This document shows, in pieces, positions 1 to 8,675 of a stretch of 64,000 bases of DNA; the stretch's first letter is position 1; each line of letters starts with the position of its first letter. Where the stretch lies: NCBI RefSeq assembly GCF_032464895.1, contig NZ_JAWDIC010000001.1, positions 620,001 to 684,000 of the forward strand, written 5' to 3'. A program made the translations under genes and the position numbers. Source of the DNA: Phycicoccus sp. M110.8. GTDB taxonomy: Bacteria > Actinomycetota > Actinomycetes > Actinomycetales > Dermatophilaceae. The notes under the pieces were generated by a model. That model was not told where the DNA came from and made no database searches. It saw only the letters and a list, made by a program, of their open reading frames with translations.

Positions 1-1
1 C

Positions 2-394
2 GAGGCAGTGGTCCAGGCGGTCCGCCGCATCGACGACGAGCTGGTGGTGCTGGGGTTCCCGGGCTCGGCGCTGCTGTCGCTCGCCGAGGAGGCCGGGCTG
101 CGGACCGCGACCGAGGCCTTCGCCGACCGCGGCTACACCTCCGACGGCCGCCTGGTGCCGCGCAGCCACGCGGGTGCGGTGCTGCACGACCCGCAGGTCG
201 TCGCCGCCCGGGCCGTGCGGATGGCCGTCGAGGGGGTGGTCGAGACGGTCGACGGGTCGACCGTGGAGGTGCGCGCGCAGTCGGTCTGCGTCCACGGCGA
301 CTCCCCCGGCGCGGTCTCGCTCGCGACCGAGGTCCGCCGGTCGCTGGAGTCGGCCGGCATGCGGCTGGCTCCGTTCGTCGACGGCACGGGCTGA
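2..394 (+). CDS. pxpA: 5-oxoprolinase subunit A (LamB/YcsF family), 3' part only
   Basis: C-terminal part of the LamB/YcsF-family subunit of prokaryotic 5-oxoprolinase, which with PxpB and PxpC opens 5-oxoproline to glutamate using ATP. The reading frame is open from the window edge, so the true start lies outside. The segment LPGSALL-like 'GFPGSALLSLAEEAG' followed by 'EAFADRGYTSDGRLVPR' is the conserved end region of this family, and the tail 'VCVHGDSPGAVSLA' is typical. It is followed after 6 nt by the fused pxpB-pxpC gene, which supports the call. About half of the protein is missing. Family assignment is firm; it relies on conserved motifs and the partner gene. Confidence 0.88.
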   Translation, partial: EAVVQAVRRIDDELVVLGFPGSALLSLAEEAGLRTATEAFADRGYTSDGRLVPRSHAGAVLHDPQVVAARAVRMAVEGVVETVDGSTVEVRAQSVCVHGDSPGAVSLATEVRRSLESAGMRLAPFVDGTG

Positions 395-400
395 TCGCCG

Positions 401-2050
401 GTGCGCGTCCTCCCGTCGGGGCCACGGGCGGTGCTCGTCGAGTGCGCCGACCTCGACGAGGCCCTGGCCCTGCACCGGCTCCTGTGGGAGCACGACCGCC
501 CCACGGGCCTCGTCGACGCCGTCCCGGGGGCGCGGACGCTCCTGCTCGTCGCCGCCTCGGCGCGGCACCTGCCGGCCCTGCGGTCCCGGGTCGAGGACGT
601 CGACGCCTCACCGCTCGCCGGGGCTGCGACCGACCGTGCGCAGGCCGCGCGTCACGGGCTCGGCCACGAGGGACCGCCAGAGGTCGTAGTACCCGTCCGG
701 TACGACGGCCCGGACCTGCGCGACGTGGCCGACCACACCGGTCTGACGACGGAGGAGGTCGTCGCCGCCCACACCGGCAGGCCCTGGACCGTGGGTTTCG
801 GCGGATTCGCCCCCGGCTTCGCCTACCTCGCCGGCGGCGACCCCCGGCTCGAGGTCCCGCGCCGGGGCGAGCCGCGGACGCGGGTGCCTCCCGGCGCGGT
901 GGGGCTGGCCGGCCGGTTCAGCGGCATCTACCCCCGCTCCTCCCCGGGCGGTTGGCAGCTGATCGGGCACACCGACGTCGTCCTGTGGGACCTCACCGCC
1001 GACCCGCCCGCGCTGCTGCGGCCGGGGATGCAGGTGCGCTTCGTCGACGCCGGTCGAGGCGACCACACGACCTCGACGTCGGCGCCACGGTCCCGGCAGG
1101 CGGCGGGCCCACCAACCACCACGGCACGGACGGCAACCACGGACACGGCCCCGGGCGAGGTCACGGCCACGTCCGGGACCACGCGGCGTGCCCACCTCGA
1201 GGTGCTCGAACCGGGACCGCTCGCCCTGCTGCAGGACTCCGGTCGCACCGGTCACGCCGGGGTCGGTGTCGGCCCCTCCGGTGCTGCCGACCGCCGCGCC
1301 CACGCCCTGGGCGCCCGGCTGCTGGGGCAGGACGCCGACTGCGCGGCGGTCGAGGTGCACGCGGGCGGGTTCGCCGTGCGCGCGCACGGCGGCGTCACGC
1401 TGGCCCTCACCGGGGCCGCCACGGCAGCCACCGTCGACGGCACACCCGTGGCCCACGCCGCCCCGTTCCACCTCCCCGGCGGGTCGGTGCTCCGGCTGCC
1501 CGCACCGGAGCGGGGCCTGCGCACGTACGTCTCGGTCCGGGGAGGCTTCGACGTCCCCGCAGTCCTGGGCTCGCGGTCGACGGACACGCTGTCGGGCCTG
1601 GGCCCCGAGCCGCTCGCGCCGGGGACCCTGCTGCCGGTCGGCCACGCCGCGGGCCACCCCACGGTCGATGTGGCACCCCACCCTCCGCTGCCCTCGGGGA
1701 CCCTCGTCCTCGACGTCGTGGCCGGCCCGCGCACCGCCTGGCTGGCCGACGCCGAGGCGCTCGTCCGCGGCGAGTGGACGGTCGGGTCCGCCAGTGACCG
1801 GGTGGGCGTGCGGCTGGCGGGTGAGCCCCTGCGACGACCTGCGTCCCTCGAGGGTCGGGAGCTGCCCAGCGAGGGGGTGGTCCGTGGCGCCGTGCAGGTC
1901 CCTGCCGACGGCCAGCCCGTCGTGTTCCTCGCCGACCACCCCGTGACCGGCGGCTACCCGGTCGTCGCGGTCCTCACGGACACGGCCCAGGACCTGCTCG
2001 CCCAGGCCGTCCCCGGCCAGCCGGTCCGGCTGCGCTGGTCGCGAGCCTGA
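401..2050 (+). CDS. pxpBC: 5-oxoprolinase subunits B and C fused (KipI-KipA type)
   Basis: Single 549-residue protein joining PxpB (KipI-like, about residues 1-210) and PxpC (KipA, urea-amidolyase-related, about 262-549), the two subunits that act with PxpA in ATP-dependent cleavage of 5-oxoproline. The PxpB half carries 'GFAPGFAYLAGG' and 'GIYPRSSPGGWQLIG'; the PxpC half starts at 'LQDSGRTGHAGVGVGPSGA', both family signatures. A Thr/Ser/Ala-rich linker of about 50 residues connects them and looks unstructured. The start is GTG, 6 nt after the pxpA stop, so the genes are co-transcribed. In many bacteria pxpB and pxpC are separate genes; fusion fixes their stoichiometry. No ribosome binding site is obvious, so translation may be coupled to pxpA. 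Confidence 0.9.
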   Translation: MRVLPSGPRAVLVECADLDEALALHRLLWEHDRPTGLVDAVPGARTLLLVAASARHLPALRSRVEDVDASPLAGAATDRAQAARHGLGHEGPPEVVVPVRYDGPDLRDVADHTGLTTEEVVAAHTGRPWTVGFGGFAPGFAYLAGGDPRLEVPRRGEPRTRVPPGAVGLAGRFSGIYPRSSPGGWQLIGHTDVVLWDLTADPPALLRPGMQVRFVDAGRGDHTTSTSAPRSRQAAGPPTTTARTATTDTAPGEVTATSGTTRRAHLEVLEPGPLALLQDSGRTGHAGVGVGPSGAADRRAHALGARLLGQDADCAAVEVHAGGFAVRAHGGVTLALTGAATAATVDGTPVAHAAPFHLPGGSVLRLPAPERGLRTYVSVRGGFDVPAVLGSRSTDTLSGLGPEPLAPGTLLPVGHAAGHPTVDVAPHPPLPSGTLVLDVVAGPRTAWLADAEALVRGEWTVGSASDRVGVRLAGEPLRRPASLEGRELPSEGVVRGAVQVPADGQPVVFLADHPVTGGYPVVAVLTDTAQDLLAQAVPGQPVRLRWSRA

Positions 2051-2063
2051 GGGCCGGCGCCGC

Positions 2064-2069
2064 TAGGGT
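2064..2069 (+). promoter_or_regulatory. -10 hexamer TAGGGT upstream of the DUF2505 gene
   Basis: TAGGGT fits the actinobacterial TANNNT -10 consensus. A start site 6-7 nt downstream would give a leader of about 30 nt containing the AGGAG site of the gene starting at 2108. No clear -35 element is visible. Inferred from pattern only. Confidence 0.4.
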
Positions 2070-2107
2070 TGGGCGCGCCTGCACGCCCCGAGACCACAGG
2101 AGCCCGC

Positions 2108-2599
2108 ATGAAGATCGCCCGGACCCTCGAGTACGCCGCCACCCCGGACGAGGTGTTCGCCGTCCTCGCCGACGTCGCCTTCCAGGAGGCCAAGTGCGCG
2201 GCGACCGGGGCGATCTCCTACACCGCCTCGGTGACGGCGGAGGGCGACGCGACGGTCATCCGCACCGAGCGTGAGCTGCCCGCCGACGGCCTGCCCGACT
2301 TCGCCAGGTCCATGGTCGGCAACACCCTCAAGGTCGTGGAGACCCAGACGTGGCAGGCCGCCGGGGCCGACGGCGCCCGCACCGGTACGGTCGCGATGAC
2401 CGTGCCCGGTGCCCCGATCACGCTCAAGGGGACGCTCGCGCTCGAGTCCGGCGGGCCCGGCACCGTCGAGCACCTCGACGGCGACCTCAAGGCGAGCATC
2501 CCGCTCGTCGGCGGCAAGATCGAGAAGGCCGCCGCCCCCGCGATCGAGGACGCCATCACCATCGAGGGCAAGACCGCCCACGAGTGGCTGGCCCGCTAG
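2108..2599 (+). CDS. DUF2505 family protein (SRPBCC-like fold)
   Basis: 163-residue protein matching actinobacterial DUF2505 proteins: it starts with 'MKIARTLEYAATPDEVFAVLAD', the usual opening strand and helix of START/SRPBCC-type lipid-binding folds, and alternates strands to the end. No catalytic residues, signal peptide or membrane segment are visible, so it is probably a cytosolic ligand-binding or lipid-binding protein; the ligand is unknown. The start ATG at 2108 has AGGAG 6-10 nt upstream; an in-frame ATG at 2069 lacks such a site and would precede the predicted transcript start. The gene stands alone, ending at a bidirectional hairpin terminator shared with pruA. Confidence 0.75.
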   Translation: MKIARTLEYAATPDEVFAVLADVAFQEAKCAATGAISYTASVTAEGDATVIRTERELPADGLPDFARSMVGNTLKVVETQTWQAAGADGARTGTVAMTVPGAPITLKGTLALESGGPGTVEHLDGDLKASIPLVGGKIEKAAAPAIEDAITIEGKTAHEWLAR

Positions 2600-2640
2600 G
2601 ACAGACGGCTCGACCGCCGGGGCGACCGGCCACGGCATAC

Positions 2641-2680
2641 GCGAAAGGCCCGGAAACCGTTGCGGTTCCGGGCCTTTCGC
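2641..2680. terminator. Bidirectional hairpin terminator between DUF2505 gene and pruA
   Basis: Arms 2641-2659 and 2663-2680 are complementary over 18 bp with one bulged A and a 3-nt loop. It lies between the converging 3' ends, so it can serve both strands. There is no T tract on either side. A CGGCATAC motif ends at 2640, directly against the hairpin. Confidence 0.8.
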
Positions 2681-2694
2681 GTGTGCGCTGAGCC

Positions 2695-4323
<1,629 letters not shown>

Positions 4324-4390
4324 GGCGGGCGGGGCTCCTCGGGGTCGCGTCGGAGATGGGGACCTCCCCGTGCTGCCGGGAGGGCGCACC

Positions 4391-4396
4391 TATGGT
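4391..4396 (+). promoter_or_regulatory. -10 hexamer TATGGT giving a leaderless start
   Basis: TATGGT is followed by 7 nt and then the ATG at 4404, the usual spacing for a leaderless actinobacterial transcript. It is the only TANNNT hexamer in the short gap between the divergent pruA and hydrolase genes. Confidence 0.5.
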
Positions 4397-4403
4397 GTCA
4401 CGT

Positions 4404-5225
4404 ATGCCGAGTACCGACGACAGTGCAGAGCTCGCCTACCGCTGGGCCGGCCCCGCGGACCCGTCGACGCCGACCGTCGTGCTGCTGCACGGGCTGGGCG
4501 ACTCCGGCGACTGCTGGCCCGACGCCGTCCGCCGGTGGTCCCCCACCTACCGCGTCGTGGGCGTCGACCTGCTGGGCCACGGGCGGTCACCGCGCTTCAC
4601 GCCTGCGCAGCTCACGTCAGACGACCCGATGGAGGCGATGTGTGCCGCCGCCGAGGCCACCGTGGTCCACCTTGCCGCCGACCACGGCGGTCCGGTGGTC
4701 CTCGTGAGCCACTCGATGGGCGGCGGGATCGCGGGCGCGCTGGCGGCCCGGCGCCCGGACCTGGTCGGCGCCGCCGTCCTGGAGGACCCGGCGTGGCGGG
4801 ACCCGCAGTACCGCGTGCAGCCTGCCGAGGTCGTGCGCGAGCGGGTCGCCGAGTGCCGGGCGTTCGCGGACGACCCGAGGGGGTCACGCGAGCAGGGCCG
4901 CGCGGACAACCCGACCTGGCCCGAGGCCGAGCTCGACCCGTGGGTGAAGTCCAAGGCGCAGGTCGACCTCGACTTCCTCGGGCTGGGCATCGCCAACCTG
5001 GTGCAGCCCTGGGACGAGGTCGTCGCCGCGATCGAGGTGCCGACGCTGGTCCTGCTCGCCGAGCAGGGCGGCCCCGTGCTGCCCGAGGTGCGCGAGCGCG
5101 CGGCACGGATCGCCAACGCCCACCTGGACATCCGGGTCGTCGAGGGGGCCGGGCACTGCATCCGTCGCGACCGGCCCGACGCCTACCACGCCCTGGTCGA
5201 CCCCTTCCTCGCCCGGCACACCTGA
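4404..5225 (+). CDS. Alpha/beta-fold hydrolase
   Basis: 273-residue alpha/beta hydrolase. The oxyanion-hole motif 'VVLLHGLGDSGDCW' (about 32-45), the nucleophile elbow 'VLVSHSMGGG' with Ser in SHSMGG, and the late His in 'GAGHCIRRDRP' make a complete catalytic triad likely, with an Asp in 'PTLVLLAEQGG' region uncertain. The substrate cannot be told from sequence. No signal peptide: cytosolic. The start is taken at ATG 4404 because TATGGT lies 7 nt upstream; an alternative in-frame ATG at 4392 has a GGGAGG site but would lie inside that promoter. It is monocistronic, ending before a strong hairpin. Confidence 0.85.
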   Translation: MPSTDDSAELAYRWAGPADPSTPTVVLLHGLGDSGDCWPDAVRRWSPTYRVVGVDLLGHGRSPRFTPAQLTSDDPMEAMCAAAEATVVHLAADHGGPVVLVSHSMGGGIAGALAARRPDLVGAAVLEDPAWRDPQYRVQPAEVVRERVAECRAFADDPRGSREQGRADNPTWPEAELDPWVKSKAQVDLDFLGLGIANLVQPWDEVVAAIEVPTLVLLAEQGGPVLPEVRERAARIANAHLDIRVVEGAGHCIRRDRPDAYHALVDPFLARHT

Positions 5226-5254
5226 CCCGCACACGGTCGCCCGTACTGTCGCCG

Positions 5255-5314
5255 CCCCGGGTCTTTGCGCGATCACAGCGGTCAGGACCGCCGGGATCGC
5301 GCAAAGACCCGGGG
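5255..5314. terminator. Long bidirectional hairpin terminator
   Basis: Perfect 20-bp arms at 5255-5274 and 5295-5314 enclose a 20-nt spacer that itself can pair (GCGGTC with a later GACCGC). It separates the converging hydrolase and DUF6912 genes. No T tract. Confidence 0.85.
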
Positions 5315-5323
5315 GGGGTGCGC

Positions 5324-5746
5324 TCAGAGGAGGCGCAGGACCTCGTCGAGCTCGGTCACGTCGTACCAGAGCAGGTCCTCCATGCCCTGGTCCCCGGCCG
5401 TCTCGTCGACGTGCAGCGACACGACGAGCCGCAGCGGCACCGGCGCGGTGATGCTGACGGCGCCGAGCCCGTCGCGGGTGGCGTCGTCCTCGACCCAGGC
5501 CGGGTCGACGTCCGCCGCGGCGACGACACGCTTGGCCACAGCAGTGCCCTGCGCGGCCTCTGCCGCCTCGACCGCCTCGGTGAGGGCGGCGTACTCCCAC
5601 TCCTCCTCGTCGGCGGTGGGCAGGGAGCGCTCGAGGCGCCGGGTCACGGCATACGCGGCGACGGGCGCCGGGCCGACCTCGCGGCGCTCGGCGAGCACGC
5701 GCACGTCGGAGGGCGTCAGCGGCAGGTAGATCCGGGTCTGGGTCAT
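5324..5746 (-). CDS. DUF6912-like conserved protein of unknown function
   Basis: 140-residue acidic cytosolic protein beginning 'MTQTRIYLPLTPSDVRVL', with alternating helix-rich segments and an 'EEEWEYAALTEAVEAA' helix in the middle, matching a conserved actinobacterial family of unknown function (I assign DUF6912 from memory). No catalytic motif, signal or membrane segment can be seen. It lies 4 nt after the patatin-like gene and is presumably the last gene of the wax-ester-synthase/patatin operon, ending at the hairpin. Upstream extension of the frame is rejected because it would run through the patatin gene's end. Confidence 0.6.
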   Translation of the reverse strand: MTQTRIYLPLTPSDVRVLAERREVGPAPVAAYAVTRRLERSLPTADEEEWEYAALTEAVEAAEAAQGTAVAKRVVAAADVDPAWVEDDATRDGLGAVSITAPVPLRLVVSLHVDETAGDQGMEDLLWYDVTELDEVLRLL

Positions 5747-5750
5747 GGGG

Positions 5751-6749
5751 TCATCCCACATCCTCGAAGGTGCTGTGGTCGGGCAGGGGGGCGGGGTCGC
5801 GCAGCGCGGCGGCGGAGGTGCGCAGGGACGTGGCGATGACACCTGGACGCCGGCTGACGTCCATGAGGTTGGAGCCGAACGCCTCGAGGTCCTCCTCACC
5901 CGGACCGAGGATGGTCACCTCGGCACCGTCGGCGTGGACCCGGTGCAGCTCGCGCAGGGCGCGCAACGTCACCCGGTTGCGCCACTGGCGCTCGACCCGG
6001 GTGCGCCAGTGGGTGGGGGTGTCCTTGACGAAGCTGACCTGGGGCGCGAGGACGTAGACCTCGTCGAGACCGAGCCCGACCATGAGGTCAAGGTTGGTGG
6101 AGGACCAGGCCCCGCCGTCGATGTAGCGGTGGTCGCCGATGCGCACGGGCTGGTACCAGCCGGGGATGGCGCACGACGCCATGACCGCGGCCGGCAGGTC
6201 GACCTGGGGCGCCTCCTCGCGCCCGAACGGCACCCGCTCGCCGGTGTCGTAGTCGAGGGCGACGACGGTGACGCCGTCCCGGGGCACCCAGCCCGACGGC
6301 ACGACGTGGCCGACCATGGCGCCGACGGCCTCGAGGCTGCCCCGCCCCTCCGGGAGGATCGCCGACAGGACGGCCGTCGGGGGCAGGCTGCGCAGGTGGA
6401 GTGCGTTGCGGCGCAACAGCTCTCGCGACCCCAGTCCGGGGCGCGGCAGCCCCGGCCGGTCGCCCCCGGTGTCGCGCTCGTAGTCCCAGAGGTACCCGGC
6501 CAGCGGCCCCGCGTCGATCGAGCCCTCGAGCTGGTGGTGCAGCAGGTCGGCCACCGGGACCCCCGCACCCAGCAGCCCGGCCAGCACCGAGCCGGCCGAG
6601 GTGCCGACCACCTGGTCGAAGTCGCGGGCGTCGAGTCCCGTCTGGGCCTCCAGCGCGCTGAGGGCACCGACCATCCACGCCGCGCCGAGGACGCCCCCAC
6701 CGCCGAGGACCAGGCCCCGGCGGATGCGCTCGCCCCCCTGCGCGCTCAT
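5751..6749 (-). CDS. Patatin-like phospholipase / lipid acyl hydrolase
   Basis: 332-residue cytosolic patatin. It has the complete Ser-Asp dyad: glycine-rich oxyanion loop 'GLVLGGGGVLGAAWM' (12-26), nucleophile Ser51 in 'VVGTSAGS' and Asp211 in 'YIDGGAWSS'. Patatins hydrolyse acyl chains from glycerolipids. The ATG at 6749 overlaps the stop of the upstream wax-ester-synthase-like gene by 4 nt (ATGA), so the two proteins are translationally coupled, pairing a putative storage-lipid acyltransferase with a lipid hydrolase. No signal peptide. Substrate and direction of control are unknown; family assignment is secure. Confidence 0.9.
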   Translation of the reverse strand: MSAQGGERIRRGLVLGGGGVLGAAWMVGALSALEAQTGLDARDFDQVVGTSAGSVLAGLLGAGVPVADLLHHQLEGSIDAGPLAGYLWDYERDTGGDRPGLPRPGLGSRELLRRNALHLRSLPPTAVLSAILPEGRGSLEAVGAMVGHVVPSGWVPRDGVTVVALDYDTGERVPFGREEAPQVDLPAAVMASCAIPGWYQPVRIGDHRYIDGGAWSSTNLDLMVGLGLDEVYVLAPQVSFVKDTPTHWRTRVERQWRNRVTLRALRELHRVHADGAEVTILGPGEEDLEAFGSNLMDVSRRPGVIATSLRTSAAALRDPAPLPDHSTFEDVG

Positions 6750-8176
6750 CGGCGCGTCGACCGCTGCGTGTCGAGGAGCTCGGCCAGCGAGTCGACGATG
6801 CTCTGGCCGAGGACGTCGACGTCGGGCATGGAGTCGCGGTCGGCGTTGAGGCCGTAGTAGACCCCTCCGTCGTACGACGTGAGGCCGATCGACAGCGCCT
6901 GGCCGCGCGCCAGCGGCATGACCGGGTAGGTCGAGAGCATCTTGGCGTCCGCGGCATACAGGGTGTGCTGCGGGCCCGGCACGTTGGTGATGACGACGTT
7001 GAACAGGCGGCGCGACACCGCCGATCCCAGTCGCGCGCCGAGCGAGTGCAGCGTCGGCGGGGCGAAGCCCGCCAGCCCGGCGAGCGACTCCGCGCCGACG
7101 GCCTGGCCGCCCTCCATCTGCTGGCGCATCGCGAAGGCGATCTGGTGCAGCCGCATCGACGGCCCCGGCTCCCCCACCGGCAGGTCGACGAAGCACGCGG
7201 TCAGGCGGCTGCTCACGTGGCGAGCCCCCTCGTCGTAGACGCTCACCGGCACCATCGCGCGGACCGTCGTGCCGGAGTGCACCGACTCCCCGCGGGTCAG
7301 CAGCCACGAGCGGAAGGCGCCGGAGATCGTGGCCAGCACGACGTCGTTGATCGACACGTCGTCGGCGTAGCGGCCGCGCGCCAGCCGCGCCCGCACCTTG
7401 CGGTAGTCCTCGAGGTCGGTGCCGATCATGACGTACCGGCGGGCCTCCCCCACCGTCGCGTTGAGGGGCGAGTGCGGGGCCGGCCTCGCCGCCGTGCGGG
7501 CGAGGGTCGACATGACGTCCCCGGCCGCGGTCAGGGCACGGGCACCGACGGCCTTGACGTCGGCCATGCCACCGCGGATGTTCTCGACCACCTCGCTCGG
7601 GCGCCGCACCGCGTCGACGAGCGCGCCGGTGAGCAGCTCCACGTCGCTGGGCTCGCGCGCGGGGCGCCACGTGTCGGTGACCAGCCCCTCGGCCGCGGGG
7701 TCGCCGTCGACGATGACGTGCGCGATGTCGACCGCGTTGACCCCGTCGACGAGCGCCTGGTGCGACTTGGTGACGATCGCGAACCGTCCCTCGGCGAGGC
7801 CCTCGACGAGGTAGACCTCCCACAGCGGCCGGCGCCGGTCCAGCGCCCGCGGCTGGATCCGGGCGACGAACTCCTGCAGCTGCTCGTCCGTGCCCGGGCG
7901 GGGCAGCGCCGAGCGCCGGACGTGGTAGGTGACGTCGAAGTTCTCGTCGTCGACCCACACCGGGTTCGCCAGCCGGCCGGGCACCTGGCGGATCCGCTGG
8001 CGGTAGCGTGGCACGAAGGCGATCCGGGTCGACACCAGCTGCACGAGGCGGTCGTAGTCGAAGCCGTCCTCCGGCGGGTCGAACACCATGACCGAGCCCA
8101 CGTGCATCGGCGTGGTCGACTCCTCGAGGTAGAGGAACGACGCGTCGAGCGAGGTGAGGCGGTCAGGCACCCCCAC
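6746..8176 (-). CDS. Wax ester synthase/diacylglycerol acyltransferase (WS/DGAT) family protein with variant active site
   Basis: 476-residue WS/DGAT-family protein: N terminus 'PDRLTSLDASFLYLEE', mid-protein 'VSINDVVLATISGAF' and the C-terminal 'NVVITNVPGPQ' motif are diagnostic. Family members esterify fatty acyl-CoA with diacylglycerol or fatty alcohols. The catalytic HHxxxDG motif reads HQALVDG (His139-Gln140 to Gly145): the second His, generally taken as the catalytic base, is Gln. Activity is therefore uncertain. The start is GTG at 8176 (an in-frame GTG at 8170 is also possible); there is no clear ribosome binding site. Divergent from the cupredoxin lipoprotein, first gene of a three-gene operon with the patatin and DUF6912 genes. 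Confidence 0.88.
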   Translation of the reverse strand: MGVPDRLTSLDASFLYLEESTTPMHVGSVMVFDPPEDGFDYDRLVQLVSTRIAFVPRYRQRIRQVPGRLANPVWVDDENFDVTYHVRRSALPRPGTDEQLQEFVARIQPRALDRRRPLWEVYLVEGLAEGRFAIVTKSHQALVDGVNAVDIAHVIVDGDPAAEGLVTDTWRPAREPSDVELLTGALVDAVRRPSEVVENIRGGMADVKAVGARALTAAGDVMSTLARTAARPAPHSPLNATVGEARRYVMIGTDLEDYRKVRARLARGRYADDVSINDVVLATISGAFRSWLLTRGESVHSGTTVRAMVPVSVYDEGARHVSSRLTACFVDLPVGEPGPSMRLHQIAFAMRQQMEGGQAVGAESLAGLAGFAPPTLHSLGARLGSAVSRRLFNVVITNVPGPQHTLYAADAKMLSTYPVMPLARGQALSIGLTSYDGGVYYGLNADRDSMPDVDVLGQSIVDSLAELLDTQRSTRR

Positions 8177-8197
8177 ATCGTGTCAGAAAGGCCTGTC

Positions 8198-8203
8198 TAG
8201 ACT
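8198..8203 (+). promoter_or_regulatory. -10 hexamer TAGACT giving a leaderless start
   Basis: TAGACT lies 7 nt before the GTG at 8211. It sits within the palindrome GTCTAGAC, in the short gap between divergent genes. This decides the lipoprotein start in favour of GTG 8211 over the more upstream in-frame ATG. Confidence 0.6.
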
Positions 8204-8210
8204 TCGGATC

Positions 8211-8675
8211 GTGACCAACATGACGTGGCCCACACCCCTGCGGTATGCCGGGTCCGTCGTCCTCGTCGTGGGGCTCGCCGCCTGCGGCGGCGGCGCCGCA
8301 TCCACCTCGGGCACCTCCTCGAGCGGCGCCGGCTCCTCCGCCACCTCCACCGCCTCGTCGTCGGCGCCGTCCCCGTCCGGCTCGTCGTCGGCGTCGTCCT
8401 CGAGCAGCCCGGCGCAGCGGACCGTCACGGTGACGGTCACGGGCAGCCGGGTGACCCCCGCTCCCCGCACCGTCGACCTGGGCGTCGGGGAGACGATGAC
8501 CCTCACCGTCACCAGCGACCACGCCGACCAGCTCCACGTGCACGGGTTCGACATCGAGAAGGAGCTCCCCGCCGGGACACCGGTCAGCGTCGAGCTCACC
8601 GGTGAGTCGCCGGGCGTGTACGAGGTCGAGACCCACCACCCGGAGCTGCGGCTGCTCAAGATCGCGGTCCGGTGA
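8211..8675 (+). CDS. Cupredoxin-like secreted lipoprotein
   Basis: 154-residue lipoprotein. A signal peptide with hydrophobic core 'VVLVVGLAAC' ends in a lipobox (L-A-A-C), followed by a Ser/Thr/Pro-rich tether of about 45 residues and a beta-rich cupredoxin-like domain. Possible metal ligands are the two His of 'QLHVHGFD' and the His pair of 'ETHHPEL'; no Cys or Met ligand pair typical of blue copper proteins is clear, so metal binding is unproven. The stop overlaps the GTG of the following membrane-protein gene (GTGA), so the two are coupled and probably act together at the cell surface. Role unknown; copper or redox handling is a guess. Confidence 0.78.
   Translation: MTNMTWPTPLRYAGSVVLVVGLAACGGGAASTSGTSSSGAGSSATSTASSSAPSPSGSSSASSSSSPAQRTVTVTVTGSRVTPAPRTVDLGVGETMTLTVTSDHADQLHVHGFDIEKELPAGTPVSVELTGESPGVYEVETHHPELRLLKIAVR

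Noticed and set aside
5255-5314. Long inverted repeat as a transposon end or attachment site
   Set aside because: It lies exactly between two convergent gene ends with an inner stem, which fits a bidirectional terminator better.
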